Shown here: positions 32,501 through 42,887 of the stretch, piece after piece
Numbering within the stretch: position 1 is the stretch's first letter
Layout of the letters: every line of letters begins with the position of its first letter
From: Candidatus Aquidulcis sp.
GTDB lineage: Bacteria; Chloroflexota; Anaerolineae; UBA4142
Length of the DNA stretch: 48,653 nt
Assembly (NCBI GenBank): GCA_020723345.1
Contig: DYJA01000048.1
Span: 1 to 48,653 of the forward strand
Direction: 5' to 3'
Notes under the pieces: model-generated
The model's input: only the letters and a program-made list of their open reading frames with translations
Databases searched by the model: none
What the model was told of the DNA's origin: nothing
Program-made: the position numbers and the translations under genes

Positions 32501-35500
32501 ATGGACAACCTGCTGCACGAATTCCAACAACCCCCGCTCGCGCTGCGCGGCGCGCCGTTCTGGTCGTGGAACGACAAATTGCAAGTGGATGAACTCGCGC
32601 GGCAAGTGCGCGATATGCAAGCACACGGCATGGGCGGTTTTTTCATGCACTCGCGCGACGGACTCGAAACGGTATACATGGGACCCGAATGGCTCGAATG
32701 TATTCGCGAGACCGTGCGCGTCGCGAAAGAAACTGGCATGAGCGCGTGGCTGTACGACGAAGACCGCTGGCCCTCCGGCGCGGCGGGCGGACTCGTGCCG
32801 GCGCGCGGCGGCGACGCGTTTCGCGTCAAGGTGCTGACCGTCGAAGAACGTGTTGCGCCGCCGCAAGACACGTCGGATGTGCTCGCGCTTTTCGCGGCCA
32901 CGCTGCGCGACAGACACCTCACCGCGCTCCGGCGCTTGCGCGATCAATCCGCGTCGCAACCCGACGAAACGTATCTCGTTTTCCGGCGCGAGATTTCCGC
33001 TCCGAGCGAATGGTTCAACGACGACACGTACGCCGACAATCTCAACCCCGACGCGGTCGCCGCGTTCATCGACATTACGTACGAAGCGTATCGTAAAGAG
33101 ATCGGACACGAGTTTGGCAAAACTGTGCCGGGCATTTTCACCGACGAACCGAATTTCGCCGCGTCGACAATCGGCTCCGGACGACGCGCGGTTCCCTGGA
33201 CGGATGGCTTGCCCGATTTCTTTCGCGCGCGGCGCGGCTACGATCTGCTCGACGTGCTCCCCTGGCTGCTGTACGACGGCGAAGGCGCGGCGCGCGCGCG
33301 TCACGATTTTTGGTACACGATCAGTCAGCGTTTCACCGAAGCGTACTCGAAACAACTCGGCGAGTGGTGCGAGCGCAACGGACTCGCGTTCACCGGGCAT
33401 TACAATTGCGAACAAGAAATGGGCAAGGGAATTTTGAACGGCGGCGCGCTGATGCCGCATTATCGTTACCAACACGTCCCCGGCATTGACATGCTCACCG
33501 AACAGAATCACGAGTTCTTGACGATCAAGCAATGCACGAGCGTCGCGAATCAATTCGGGCGCAAGCAAGTGCTTTCGGAATTGTACGGCTGCACCGGTTG
33601 GGAATTTACTTTCGAAGGACAAAAATGGGTCGGCGATTGGCAGTACGTCCTCGGCGTGAATTTGCGCTGCCAACATCTCGCGCTCTACACGCTGCGCGGC
33701 TGCCGCAAGCGCGATTATCCGCCCGCGTTCAATTACAACACGACGTGGTGGAAATACAACCAGGTCGTCGAAGATTATTTTGCGCGCATCGGGCGCGCGC
33801 TGACCGAAGGCGATGCGGTGCGCGATGTTTTGCTGCTACATCCGATCGCGACCGGCTGGACGATGCTCGGCGATGTGCAAGTCGATCTGGAAACCGTCAA
33901 CGCGTACGGCGAACGATTGAACGATTTCGTCCAGGCGTTGCTCGCGACGCATTACGATTTCGATTTCGGCGACGAACAAATTATGGCGACCGACGCGCGC
34001 GTCGAGCGGCAAAGCGTGGTCGTCGGACGCGCGCCGTATCAGGTCGTCGTGATTCCGCCGGACACGCGCACGCTCTTCGCGTCGACCGTCGCGCTGCTGG
34101 AGCGATTCGTCGCGGCAGGCGGCAAGGTGATCGCGGTCGATCTGCTGCCGACGATGATGGACGCGATGCCGAACGAACGACTCGGCGCGCTGTGGCAACA
34201 TTCCGGCGTGACGATTTTGCGCGATGCGTCCGCGCTCAACCACACTTTGGAAACGATTCTGCCGCGCCGCGTTTCGCTCGTCACGCCGCAAGGTCAACAA
34301 GCCGCGCGCTTGCTGTACATGCAGCGCCGCGCCGGCGATCGGCAGATTTATTTCATCGTGAATAACGACCGCAACAACGGTTACGAAATCGAATTGGCTT
34401 TGGAAGGGCGCGGTCGTTTGGAAGAATGGGATCCGCTGACCGGCGAGACGCGCGGTGTGTTCGCCACGGAACGCGACGGCGCGCTCCATTTCTCCGCCGA
34501 GTTTGCACCTGCTGGTTCGCGGCTCTACGTCGTCGATCCTGACGGAACGCCGGAGTCAATTCGCCCGCAAACGAAATTATGGAATCTGCACGGCGACACG
34601 CGTCCCGCGAGTTTCATCGGTCCCGCGTGCGCGTTCACGCGCACCGATCCGAACGTGCTGACGCTCGACTTATGCGAGTATCGCGCGCAGCGGGGCGACG
34701 CGGCGTGGTCGGAGACGCTGGAGGTCTGGCGCGCGCAGGACGCGGTTCGCAAGACGCTGGGGATGCGCGAGAATTATCGCAATCGTTTGCCGCAGCGCTA
34801 CAAATGGGCAACCGCGCCGCATCCGAAAGACGGCGCGCCGGTCTCGATGCGTTTTCGCTTCGACGTGCGCGATGTACCGCAGAACCCAGTTTATCTTCTC
34901 GTCGAAGGCGCAACGCAATTTGAAATCGCGCTCAACGGTGAACGCGTTTCCAACGCGCCGGTCGGCTGGTATCTCGATCGCGCGTTTCATAAGGTCGCGT
35001 TGCCCGCGCTCAAGCCCGGCGAAAACGAATTGATCTTGAGTTGCGCGTACACCAACCATACGGAAATCGAAGATTGTTTCATCCTCGGCGATTTTGCCGT
35101 TACGCCGGAACGCGTCATCGTCGCCGAACCCAGATTGCTGCATTTCGGCGATTGGACGAAACAGGGTTATCTGCATTACGCGGGCAGCATGATCTATCAC
35201 GGGAAAGTAGAATATCGCGCAGGGCAAACAGTGTGCGTGCGCTTGGGTGAATATCGCGCGGTGCATGTCGCGGTGTTCGTCAACGGAAAACTCGCGGGAC
35301 ACATTCCCTGGCAAGCGGCGAACGGCGTGGACATCACGCGTCTTCTCGCGCTGGGCATCAACGCGGTCGACCTCGAAGTGGTGAGCAGTCCGCGCAACAT
35401 GCTGGGACCGCTGCATCTCGCGCCCGGACGCGAGCCGTGGACGGAGTGGCGCTCGTTCCGCTGCACCGACGAAACGTTTACGCCGGAGTACGTCGTTTAT

Positions 35501-35551
35501 CCGTGGGGTTTGTACGGGCAAGTTGGGTGTCAACGAATGTCGAACGAATAA
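32501..35551 (+). CDS. Large glycoside hydrolase related to GH106 (rhamnosidase-like)
   Basis: 1016 residues; AAGGAG lies 8 nt before the ATG. The N-terminal TIM barrel starts RGAPFWSWNDKLQVDELARQ, GMGGFFMHSRDGL and AWLYDEDRWPSG, a pattern shared by GH106 alpha-L-rhamnosidases and uncharacterised relatives. A Rossmann-like middle part and two C-terminal galactose-binding-like beta domains follow. No signal peptide, so it is cytoplasmic. The substrate is not certain; rhamnose from a uronic-acid-rich glycan would fit the neighbours. It converges with the GH88 gene. The stop codon lies in a palindrome. Confidence 0.75.
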   Translation: MDNLLHEFQQPPLALRGAPFWSWNDKLQVDELARQVRDMQAHGMGGFFMHSRDGLETVYMGPEWLECIRETVRVAKETGMSAWLYDEDRWPSGAAGGLVPARGGDAFRVKVLTVEERVAPPQDTSDVLALFAATLRDRHLTALRRLRDQSASQPDETYLVFRREISAPSEWFNDDTYADNLNPDAVAAFIDITYEAYRKEIGHEFGKTVPGIFTDEPNFAASTIGSGRRAVPWTDGLPDFFRARRGYDLLDVLPWLLYDGEGAARARHDFWYTISQRFTEAYSKQLGEWCERNGLAFTGHYNCEQEMGKGILNGGALMPHYRYQHVPGIDMLTEQNHEFLTIKQCTSVANQFGRKQVLSELYGCTGWEFTFEGQKWVGDWQYVLGVNLRCQHLALYTLRGCRKRDYPPAFNYNTTWWKYNQVVEDYFARIGRALTEGDAVRDVLLLHPIATGWTMLGDVQVDLETVNAYGERLNDFVQALLATHYDFDFGDEQIMATDARVERQSVVVGRAPYQVVVIPPDTRTLFASTVALLERFVAAGGKVIAVDLLPTMMDAMPNERLGALWQHSGVTILRDASALNHTLETILPRRVSLVTPQGQQAARLLYMQRRAGDRQIYFIVNNDRNNGYEIELALEGRGRLEEWDPLTGETRGVFATERDGALHFSAEFAPAGSRLYVVDPDGTPESIRPQTKLWNLHGDTRPASFIGPACAFTRTDPNVLTLDLCEYRAQRGDAAWSETLEVWRAQDAVRKTLGMRENYRNRLPQRYKWATAPHPKDGAPVSMRFRFDVRDVPQNPVYLLVEGATQFEIALNGERVSNAPVGWYLDRAFHKVALPALKPGENELILSCAYTNHTEIEDCFILGDFAVTPERVIVAEPRLLHFGDWTKQGYLHYAGSMIYHGKVEYRAGQTVCVRLGEYRAVHVAVFVNGKLAGHIPWQAANGVDITRLLALGINAVDLEVVSSPRNMLGPLHLAPGREPWTEWRSFRCTDETFTPEYVVYPWGLYGQVGCQRMSNE

Positions 35552-35600
35552 ACGAATGAGTGCGCAAGCCCAGCCAAATTCGTTTATTCGTTCCGATTCG
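35534..35600. terminator. Bidirectional hairpin between convergent GH genes
   Basis: CGAACGAATAAACGAAT faces ATTCGTTTATTCGTTC, with outer CGAAT/ATTCG arms, about 35 bp apart. It includes the TAA of the GH106-related gene and lies 13 bp from the stop of the GH88 gene. Confidence 0.65.
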
Positions 35601-35612
35601 TTGAAGCGGCGA

Positions 35613-36737
35613 CTACAATTCAATCTCCGGCTTGGTCAGCCGCGTCAGCGCTTCCACGAAATTATAGTCGCCGTAAATCAACCCGTGATCCAGCGAACCC
35701 TCCGGCTTGGAGCGTGTGCCGCGCAAGAGGACGCACGGTTCAGGTGTGCCGCGACTGCTATAGTTATTCCACAACGATTCCAATGTCGCGATCGCTTCCG
35801 CGCGCCAACGCGCGGCTCGCGCCGAGTCGGCTTCGAGTTTCGCCAACAGTAACAATCCGGACGCGAGAATCGCGGCGGCTGAACTATCGCGCACGTCGTT
35901 CGGAATTAGCGGGCTGTCGTAATCCCAGTACGGCACGCGATCCGGCGGCAATCGGCGCAAACAATATTTCGCAAGATTGCGCGCGGCATCGAGGAATGTT
36001 GCATCGCCGGTCTCGCGATAACATTCGGCAAAGCCGTAGACCGCCCACGCTTGCCCGCGCGACCAACACGACGTCGCGCTCAATCCCTGCGCGGTATCCT
36101 GTCGGATGAACGCGCCGGTCTCCGGATCGAAATCGGCGACGTGCGACGTAGACCAATCCGCGCGCGCGTGCCGCTGGAGCGCGGTGCGCGCGTGCGCGAT
36201 CGCGCTGTCGGCGAAGCGGGGTTCCCCGGTTTCCTTGCTCGCCCAAAAGAGCAAGTCGAGATTCATCAGTGTGTCAATGATCGCGCGCCCGCGTTCGCGC
36301 GGTGTTCCCTCCAGCGGTCCCCACGCTTGAAAGAACTTGCCTTGCGCGTTGAAGCGTCGCGAAAGCGTTCGCGCGGCTTGCAGCGCCGGCGCTTTGAACG
36401 CCGCGTCGCCGGTCAATTTCCAACCCAGGATGTGCGACAACTCGAAAAGAAATCCCAGGTCGTGCGTCGTCGTGTCGTGCTGACGCGGCGCGAGCCGCGC
36501 CGTCCATGCGCGCGCCGCGCGCTCGAACGTGTGATCGCGCGTGTGCGCGTACGCGAGCCAGAGCAAGCCGGTCCAATGTCCGCCAACCCAGCCGCCGTCG
36601 TCCGCGCAAAACCACGCGCCGCATTTTGCGAACTCGGGAAAACTTGTCAGGGTCGCAAGGTTGCGGCGCGTCAGGACGATGCAGTACGCGAGCGCGTCTT
36701 GGACAAACGGCGGAAAAGTTTCAGGATGGATTGGCAT
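35613..36737 (-). CDS. Unsaturated glucuronyl/galacturonyl hydrolase (GH88)
   Basis: 374 residues with an (alpha/alpha)6 barrel. Family blocks: GGWVGGHWTGLLWLAY, TTHDLGFLF with one catalytic Asp, RAIIDTLMNLDLLFWAS with the second Asp, and SCWSRGQAWAVYGFAE. These enzymes remove the 4,5-unsaturated uronic acid left by polysaccharide lyases. No lyase gene is in the window, so the substrate must be produced elsewhere or by other organisms. It is the last gene of the minus-strand operon that begins with the solute-binding protein. No signal peptide. Confidence 0.92.
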   Translation of the reverse strand: MPIHPETFPPFVQDALAYCIVLTRRNLATLTSFPEFAKCGAWFCADDGGWVGGHWTGLLWLAYAHTRDHTFERAARAWTARLAPRQHDTTTHDLGFLFELSHILGWKLTGDAAFKAPALQAARTLSRRFNAQGKFFQAWGPLEGTPRERGRAIIDTLMNLDLLFWASKETGEPRFADSAIAHARTALQRHARADWSTSHVADFDPETGAFIRQDTAQGLSATSCWSRGQAWAVYGFAECYRETGDATFLDAARNLAKYCLRRLPPDRVPYWDYDSPLIPNDVRDSSAAAILASGLLLLAKLEADSARAARWRAEAIATLESLWNNYSSRGTPEPCVLLRGTRSKPEGSLDHGLIYGDYNFVEALTRLTKPEIEL

Positions 36738-36754
36738 CTTCGCAAATTGGAATG

Positions 36755-36785
36755 ACTCCGCGTTCGGAGTTGGCGATTCATCGCC
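36755..36785. repeat. Twin small hairpins between the GH88 and beta-glucuronidase genes
   Basis: ACTCCG-cgtt-CGGAGT and GGCGAT-tc-ATCGCC lie side by side. They may adjust expression between the two genes. Confidence 0.5.
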
Positions 36786-36806
36786 GTCTCATGCGCCAAG
36801 CGCGTA

Positions 36807-38546
36807 CTACGAACGCCAGAGTTCGCGCAGGCGATGCGCCGCGAGTTTGGGGCGACGGTCGCGCGTAAACACGCCTTTGAGATTCATCCCGCCCATGCGT
36901 TGAACGGCTTGCGACGTTTTGAAATCGCACAAATTCCAGACGTGCTCGCCGACGACGAAGGATTTGCTCCGCAACACGTTGATGTACGCCGTCAGCATCT
37001 CGGCTTGGTATTCTTCGGCGAACATTTCCGGCGGTTGCGCGTGAAAACCGGCAATCGTATCCGCGCCAAACTCAGTCAGAATCACCGGCTTGCGAAATTT
37101 CTGATACAGCGCGTCGAGTTCCGCCGCGAGACACGCCGCGCCTTCCTCGATTTTTCCGGATTGCGAGTACCAACCCGCGTACCGATTGAGGCACATCAAA
37201 TCGCAAAACTCGAACGATTCTTCCGCCGCGCCCAGGTAGGTCGCGAGTGTGATCGGTCGCGTGGGATCGAGCGCGCGGCACAGATCGGACAGATTCTTGA
37301 AGAAGGGTTTGGCGGAGGGCAGCCAGGAATGCGGTTCGTTCGCGATGCTCCACGCGATCACGCTCGGATGATTTTTATCGCGCGCGATCAGGTCGCGCGT
37401 GTACTGCCGGCACAATTCCAGGCGACGCGCCAATCCTTCTGCGGCAAAGAACAAACCGACCGCCGGAGTTTCGTCGATGATCAAGAAACCCAATCGATCC
37501 GCCAGATCCATCATTTGTTCCGAGTACGGATAATGCGTCGTCCGAAATGAATTTGCGCCCACCCATTTCATCAGCGCATAGTCTTTGACGATGACTGCCG
37601 GAGCAAGCCCGCGCCCGACGATCGGAAAATCCTCGTGGCGACCAAAGCCCTTCAAGTAAATCGGCTTGCCGTTGAGCAGCAGCGCGTCGCCCTCGATTGC
37701 GATCGTGCGAATGCCGATCGACAAGGTGTAGCGATCGTACGGCGCGCCGTCGCGCGTCAACTCGATCGTGAGATCGTACAGGTTCGGCGCTTCCGGCGAC
37801 CAGAGCGCGGCGTCGGGCACACGCATCTCAACTTCGTCTGCGGTTGTTTCGGCGAGGATGTTCGCGCCGTGACCGCGCAGCGCGAATCGCGCGGTGTGGG
37901 GAACGCTAGCGCCAGCGTCCCCTACACTCACGCGCACGCGTCCGGTCGTGCCCGCGATGTCGGTGATCACGGTCAGATCGCCGAGCGCGTCGCGCGGCGT
38001 CGCGTACAGCAGCACCGGGCGCTGAATGCCGCAGAACGGAAAAAAGTCGAACGAAGACGGCGGATTGTTTTCTTTTTGCGTGAGGAACATGTGCTGAGGA
38101 TCGGATGGCACATTCCCGGGCGGCACGCGGTCGGGCGCGAGTTCGCCTTCGACGCGCGCGACGAGCACGTTACCTTCGCGCCGGACGTGCGACGTGACGT
38201 CGAACTCGAACGGCAAATGTCCGCCTTCGTGCTGACCCAGGCGCGCGCCGTTCAACCACACTTCGGCGAAATAGTTGACCGAGTTAAAGCGCACGCGCAA
38301 CTGCTGCCGCGACGCATCCCAGCCCCACGGCAAATCAAAACGCGTCTGATACCAGGTATTGCCCAAGTAATCGCGCCGATCCTCGAACTGATCGTTCCAA
38401 CTCGCGGGAACGGCTGCCGGGCGCCCGCCTGTAAAACCGGCAAACCAATTCGATTTGATTCCGTCGCCCTCTGGATCAAAACGCAAATCCCAGATACCGG
38501 ACAAGTCAACACACTGGCGAAATGGATTGGATTGAGGATATAGCAA
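36807..38546 (-). CDS. Beta-glucuronidase-like GH2 enzyme
   Basis: 579 residues from TTG 38546, chosen because GGAGG lies 5 nt upstream; the longer frame to 38597 only reads a palindromic repeat. The order is jelly roll, Ig-like domain, TIM barrel. The acid/base is Glu404 in WSIANEPHSW and the nucleophile Glu492 in LTEFGAD. The C-terminal WNLCDFKTSQAVQRMGGMNLKG and FTRDRRPK match beta-glucuronidases rather than galactosidases. No signal peptide. It would release glucuronic acid from imported oligosaccharides. It lies between the importer ATPase and GH88 genes on the same strand. A family A palindrome is in frame in the Ig-like region. Confidence 0.88.
   Translation of the reverse strand: MLYPQSNPFRQCVDLSGIWDLRFDPEGDGIKSNWFAGFTGGRPAAVPASWNDQFEDRRDYLGNTWYQTRFDLPWGWDASRQQLRVRFNSVNYFAEVWLNGARLGQHEGGHLPFEFDVTSHVRREGNVLVARVEGELAPDRVPPGNVPSDPQHMFLTQKENNPPSSFDFFPFCGIQRPVLLYATPRDALGDLTVITDIAGTTGRVRVSVGDAGASVPHTARFALRGHGANILAETTADEVEMRVPDAALWSPEAPNLYDLTIELTRDGAPYDRYTLSIGIRTIAIEGDALLLNGKPIYLKGFGRHEDFPIVGRGLAPAVIVKDYALMKWVGANSFRTTHYPYSEQMMDLADRLGFLIIDETPAVGLFFAAEGLARRLELCRQYTRDLIARDKNHPSVIAWSIANEPHSWLPSAKPFFKNLSDLCRALDPTRPITLATYLGAAEESFEFCDLMCLNRYAGWYSQSGKIEEGAACLAAELDALYQKFRKPVILTEFGADTIAGFHAQPPEMFAEEYQAEMLTAYINVLRSKSFVVGEHVWNLCDFKTSQAVQRMGGMNLKGVFTRDRRPKLAAHRLRELWRS
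37896..37925. repeat. Family A palindrome inside the beta-glucuronidase, copy 3
   Basis: GTGGGGAACGCT and AGCGTCCCCTAC with imperfect pairing. It encodes VGDAGASVPH in frame. Confidence 0.7.
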
Positions 38547-38565
38547 CAGTGCCTCCAAAGATGTT

Positions 38566-38691
38566 GGACAAATTTGCGAATTTGTCCTGTTGGCCAAGTT
38601 CTGGAAACTTGTCCTACGACACCACGCCGCGCAAATTCAATTCCTCCGCGCGATGACACGCCGCAAAGTGGGACAAGTTGCCAACTTGTCC
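38566..38691. repeat. GGACAAGTT/AACTTGTCC palindromes (family G), three copies
   Basis: 38566-38587 (GGACAAATT/AATTTGTCC), 38593-38614 (imperfect) and 38671-38691 (perfect 10-bp arms around one base). The first two lie in the gap between the ATPase and beta-glucuronidase genes. The third encodes VGQVGNLS in frame near the ATPase C-terminus. Confidence 0.8.
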
Positions 38692-39648
38692 TACCGCGCG
38701 CAGCGCCGGCGTCTCGGTCTTGCAACGATCCTCCGCGTAACGACAACGCGGATGAAAATAGCAGCCACGCGGCGGATTCGCCGGATCGGCGACATCGCCT
38801 TCCAGGACGATGCGTTTGGAGCGCATCGTCGGATCCGGCTTGGGAACGGCGGAGAGGAGCGCTTCGGTGTACGGATGCTTGGGCTGTGCGAACAGCGCGG
38901 TCGTCTCCGCCAGTTCGACGATCTTGCCGACGTACATCACCGCGACGCGATCGGCGACGTACTCGACGACGCTCAGATCGTGCGAGATGAACAGGTACGT
39001 CAAATTCAGTTCGGCTTGCAAATCTTCGAGCAAGTTCAGAATCTGCGCCTGCACCGACACGTCGAGCGCGGAGACGGCTTCGTCCGCGACGACGATGCGC
39101 GGGTCGAGCGCGAGCGCGCGCGCGATACCGATGCGTTGCCGCTGCCCGCCGCTGAACGCGTGCGGATACCGGCGCATGTATTCGGGACGCAAACCGACGC
39201 GCTTGAGCAGATTCGCGACGCGGTCTTCCAACTCCGCGCCGCGCGCGACCCCGTGCACCTTGAGCGGTTCGCCGACAATATCGAGCACCGTCATGCGCGG
39301 GTTGAGCGATGAGTACGGGTCTTGGAAAATCATCCGCAACTCGCGGCGGTACGGTTTGAGGTCGCTGGACTTGAGCGCGGCAAGATCGACCTGCTCATTC
39401 TTGGCGTTGCAATACAAAATCGCGCCTGCGGTCGGATCGTACGCGCGCATAATGCAGCGCCCGATCGTTGTCTTGCCGCAGCCGCTTTCGCCGACGAGAC
39501 CCAGCGTCTCGCCGCGGCGCACCGCGAAACTCACATCGTCCACCGCTTTGACGTGACCGACGACGCGCTGCCGAAATCCTTTGCGGATCGGAAAGTGCAT
39601 TTTCAAGTTATTTACTTCAAGCATGACCTCTGGGGTCAAAGTTTGCAT
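38614..39648 (-). CDS. Oligopeptide/oligosaccharide ABC importer ATPase (OppF-like)
   Basis: 344 residues. Walker [10 protein letters not shown], signature FSGGQRQR, Walker [15 protein letters not shown]-loop FISHDL, and the OppD/F C-terminal Cys-rich region ([18 protein letters not shown]) that can bind an iron-sulfur cluster. An in-frame palindrome inserts VGQVGNLS between PALRA and the last conserved CHR block. GGAG lies 5 nt before ATG 39648 (39651 is the alternative). It is the second ATPase of the importer; a gap of about 90 bp with a GCGTGTTGCGTGTT repeat (39695-39744) separates it from the first. Confidence 0.92.
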   Translation of the reverse strand: MQTLTPEVMLEVNNLKMHFPIRKGFRQRVVGHVKAVDDVSFAVRRGETLGLVGESGCGKTTIGRCIMRAYDPTAGAILYCNAKNEQVDLAALKSSDLKPYRRELRMIFQDPYSSLNPRMTVLDIVGEPLKVHGVARGAELEDRVANLLKRVGLRPEYMRRYPHAFSGGQRQRIGIARALALDPRIVVADEAVSALDVSVQAQILNLLEDLQAELNLTYLFISHDLSVVEYVADRVAVMYVGKIVELAETTALFAQPKHPYTEALLSAVPKPDPTMRSKRIVLEGDVADPANPPRGCYFHPRCRYAEDRCKTETPALRAVGQVGNLSHFAACHRAEELNLRGVVS

Positions 39649-39739
39649 CATTTCTCCGAGCAAAATGCCAAAGGACAAGGGACACGTGATCAGACGTGTT
39701 GCGTGTTGCGTGTTCCGTTTCGTTTTTACGCAACACGCA

Positions 39740-40765
39740 TCACGGCTCACACAACAAACACCGCACCGCGCGATTGTCGCGCCGTTCGATCAACTCTGGA
39801 TGAATTCGATCGCATGTGCCCGGCATCATTTGCGCGCAACGCGGATGGAACGGACAACCTACTGGACGATTGTACGGATCCGGTACCGCGCCTTGAATCG
39901 GATCGAGACGACCTTGCTTGATCTGCCCCAGGCGCGGAATCGAGCGCAAGAGCGCGCGGGTGTACGGATGCAGTGGCTCGCGAAAGAGCGAAAAGACGTC
40001 GGCGCGCTCGACGACCTCGCCCAGGTACATCACGACGATCTCTTCGCAGATTTCGGCGACCATGCCCAGGTTGTGCGTGATGAGCATCACCGCCATACCC
40101 AAGTCGCGCTGCAATTCTTGAATCAGTTCGAGAATCTGCGCCTGCGTCGTCACGTCGAGCGCGGTCGTCGGTTCATCCGCGATCAGCAAACTGGGATGAC
40201 ACGCGAGCGCCATCGCGATCATCGCGCGCTGCCGCATTCCGCCGCTCAATTGAAAAGGGTAGGCGTCGACGCGTTCTTCCGGCTTGGGAATGCCGACCCG
40301 GCGCAGCATGTCGACGGCTTGTCGGCGCGCGGTCGCGTGATCGACGCGGCGGTGCAGCGTAATCACTTCTTCAATCTGATTGCCGATCGTATGCACCGGA
40401 CTGAGCGAAGTCATCGGCTCTTGAAAGATCATCGCGATTTCTTCGCCGCGAATGTCGCGCATCGCGCGGCTGTTCGGCGCGAGCGCAGCCAGATCGATCA
40501 CGTCCATCATCTGCGATTGCCCGTTGCATTTCAACTGCCGATGGAAAAGAATCTGCCCCGCGACGATCCGCCCCGGCGATTCGACGAGTTGTAGAATCGA
40601 GTACGACATCACGCTCTTGCCGCACCCGCTCTCGCCGACGACGCCGAGCGTGCCGCCGCGCCGGATCGTCAAATCCGCGCCTTCGACCGCTTTGACTGTG
40701 CCTTCGTCGAGGAAGAAGTGGGTCTTGAGATTTTTCACTTCAAGCAACGTGCTTTCATCCTTCAT
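39740..40765 (-). CDS. Oligopeptide/oligosaccharide ABC importer ATPase (OppD-like)
   Basis: 341 residues from ATG 40765 ([12 protein letters not shown]), 17 bp after the permease stop; the frame is open further upstream only as a shadow of the permease. Walker [10 protein letters not shown], signature LSGGMRQR, Walker [14 protein letters not shown]-loop LITHNL, and a C-terminal [13 protein letters not shown] block. The stop codon lies in a GCAACACG repeat. It pairs with the ATPase at 38614 to drive the importer. Confidence 0.92.
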   Translation of the reverse strand: MKDESTLLEVKNLKTHFFLDEGTVKAVEGADLTIRRGGTLGVVGESGCGKSVMSYSILQLVESPGRIVAGQILFHRQLKCNGQSQMMDVIDLAALAPNSRAMRDIRGEEIAMIFQEPMTSLSPVHTIGNQIEEVITLHRRVDHATARRQAVDMLRRVGIPKPEERVDAYPFQLSGGMRQRAMIAMALACHPSLLIADEPTTALDVTTQAQILELIQELQRDLGMAVMLITHNLGMVAEICEEIVVMYLGEVVERADVFSLFREPLHPYTRALLRSIPRLGQIKQGRLDPIQGAVPDPYNRPVGCPFHPRCAQMMPGTCDRIHPELIERRDNRAVRCLLCEP

Positions 40766-40782
40766 CCTTCCGCCTTCATCCT

Positions 40783-41883
40783 TTACCGCGCGTACGGATC
40801 CGCCGCATCTCTCAACCCATCGCCGAGAAAATTCAGCGCGAGCACGGAGACGACGACGGCGAGCGCGGGAATCAGCAGCCACGGCGCGGTCGCAATCGAG
40901 CGAATGTCTTGCGCGTTTTGCAACAGCACGCCCCAACTGACGACCGGCTCGCGCAGCCCCAAGCCGAGAAAACTGAGCGCGGTCTCGGAAAGAATCATGC
41001 CCGGAATCGCGAGTGTGATCGCGGCGATGATGTGGCTGGTGAACGCAGGCAGCATGTGACCCAGGATGATCCGCATTTCGCTCGCGCCGTCCAAGCGCGC
41101 CGCCATCACGAAATCTTCTTCGCGCAGCGAGAGAAAGCGTCCGCGCACGACGCGCGCCAAGCCCGTCCAACCGATGAGCGAAAGAATCACCGTGATCGCA
41201 AAATAGACGCGGAGCGGATCCCAGTCGAGCGGCAGCGCGGCGGACAAGCCCATCCACAACGGAATGGATGGGATCGAACGCAAAAATTCGATGACGCGCT
41301 GAATCAAATTGTCGATGTTGCCGCCGTAATAACCGGACAACCCGCCCAGCAAAATACCAAGCACGAGACTTAGCAAAACGCCGACCAAGCCAATCGACAT
41401 CGAAACGCGCGTACCGACGATCAGACGGCTGAGCACATCGCGCCCGAGCCGGTCCGCGCCGAGCAAGTACATCGGCTGATCCGGATCGAGCGGCGCGAGC
41501 AAATGCCGATTGCCCGGAATCAAGTTGAACAATTTGTAGGGTACGCCTTCGACGAGCAAGCCGACTGGGATCTTGACGCTCGAATCTATTTCAAACGTGC
41601 GACGCAGCGCGACCGGATCGATCTTGGAGGTATAACCGTAAACGTACAAGCCCCAATTGCCCTGCTCGTCGACGAAATGAAGGGACTGCGGCGGAGCGTA
41701 CAGATATTTGGAATTGGTTTGGTCGGGCAGAAAGGGTGCGAGAATTTCAACAAACAGCGCGACCAGATAAATCAAAAGGATGACGATTCCGCTAACCAGC
41801 GCGAGTTTGTGCTTGCGGAATTTCCACCAGACCAATTTCCATTGCGGCGCGACGTAGACCGGGGTTTCTTTTTCAGTATTCAT
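40783..41883 (-). CDS. ABC importer permease (OppC-like)
   Basis: 366 residues. An N-terminal helix (LALVSGIVILLIYLVALFVEIL), an unusually long extracytoplasmic insertion (about 55-135) and five further helices. The EAA loop reads VMAARLDGASEMRIILGHMLP and contacts the ATPases. GADRLGRDVLSRLIVGTR is the family hallmark. ATG 41883 overlaps the stop of the partner permease by 4 bp. Confidence 0.93.
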   Translation of the reverse strand: MNTEKETPVYVAPQWKLVWWKFRKHKLALVSGIVILLIYLVALFVEILAPFLPDQTNSKYLYAPPQSLHFVDEQGNWGLYVYGYTSKIDPVALRRTFEIDSSVKIPVGLLVEGVPYKLFNLIPGNRHLLAPLDPDQPMYLLGADRLGRDVLSRLIVGTRVSMSIGLVGVLLSLVLGILLGGLSGYYGGNIDNLIQRVIEFLRSIPSIPLWMGLSAALPLDWDPLRVYFAITVILSLIGWTGLARVVRGRFLSLREEDFVMAARLDGASEMRIILGHMLPAFTSHIIAAITLAIPGMILSETALSFLGLGLREPVVSWGVLLQNAQDIRSIATAPWLLIPALAVVVSVLALNFLGDGLRDAADPYAR

Positions 41884-42866
41884 TGATACCTAATCCGCGG
41901 ATCCAACCACGCCAACAAAATATCAGAGAGCAGCGTGCCGATGATCGTCAGGACGCTGAGAATCAGAATCAACGCGCCCGCGAGGTACATGTCTTGCACT
42001 TGGAGCGCGCGCAAGAGCATCGGCCCCGTCGTCGGCAGATTCATCACGACCGACAAGATGATCGAGCCGGACACCAGAAAGGGCAGCGTCCAGCCAATCG
42101 TGCTGACGAAGGGATTGAGCGCGAGGCGCACCGGATATTTGAGGAGCACGCGCCATTCCGGCAAGCCCTTGGCGCGCGCGGTGATCACGTACGGCTTGCG
42201 GAGTTCGTCGAGCAAATTCGCGCGCATGATGCGAATCAGTTCCGCCGTGCCGCCGACCGCGAGAATGATTACCGGGAGCCAAATATGTTGCAACAGATCG
42301 AGCACTTTGTCCCAACTCCACGGCGCAGTCAAAAATTCGGAGGAAAATAATCCGCCCGAGGTTTGACCCAGGTATTTGAATTGAACGTACATCAACACCA
42401 AAGCCAATAGAAAACCCGGCACGGCGATGCCGATAAAACCCAGGAATGTGAAAAAATAATCGCCGATGGAATATTGCTTGACCGCGGAATAAATCCCAAT
42501 CGGAAAGGCGAGTGCCCAAGTAATGAGAATGCTGCCCAACGAAAGCGCCAGCGTCAACCAAACGCGTTCCCAGATGAATGACGAGACCGGTTGGCGTAAT
42601 TCAAACGCGATGCCAAAGTTGCCCTGCGTCAGAATGCCCTGCATCCATTTCAGATAGCGCACCGTCGCCGGTTGATCCAAACCGTACTGCTCGCGAATAA
42701 CCCGGGCGGTTTCCTGGCTCGCCATGTCGCCTTGCGCGGCGAGGTTCGCCACGTACGACGTCGCAAAATCGCCCGGCGGCAGTTCGATGATGATGTAGGC
42801 GACCAGAGATGTGACAATCAGCGTGGGGATCATCAACAGCGCGCGACGGAGGATGTACTGGAGCAT
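41880..42866 (-). CDS. ABC importer permease (OppB-like)
   Basis: 328 residues with six membrane helices; typical start MLQYILRRALLMIPTLIVTS. The EAA loop lies in VITARAKGLPEWRVLLKYPV. It forms the translocation pore with the protein at 40783. It follows the binding-protein gene after a 69-bp gap that holds a strong hairpin, which may lower expression of the membrane genes relative to the binding protein. Confidence 0.93.
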   Translation of the reverse strand: MLQYILRRALLMIPTLIVTSLVAYIIIELPPGDFATSYVANLAAQGDMASQETARVIREQYGLDQPATVRYLKWMQGILTQGNFGIAFELRQPVSSFIWERVWLTLALSLGSILITWALAFPIGIYSAVKQYSIGDYFFTFLGFIGIAVPGFLLALVLMYVQFKYLGQTSGGLFSSEFLTAPWSWDKVLDLLQHIWLPVIILAVGGTAELIRIMRANLLDELRKPYVITARAKGLPEWRVLLKYPVRLALNPFVSTIGWTLPFLVSGSIILSVVMNLPTTGPMLLRALQVQDMYLAGALILILSVLTIIGTLLSDILLAWLDPRIRYQ

Positions 42867-42887
42867 ACGTCTTCTCTCTTTCAGATT

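Noticed and set aside
38547-38597. Longer N-terminus for the beta-glucuronidase
   Set aside because: The extra 17 residues are encoded partly by a GGACAAATT palindrome, and a well-spaced GGAGG supports the TTG start at 38546.
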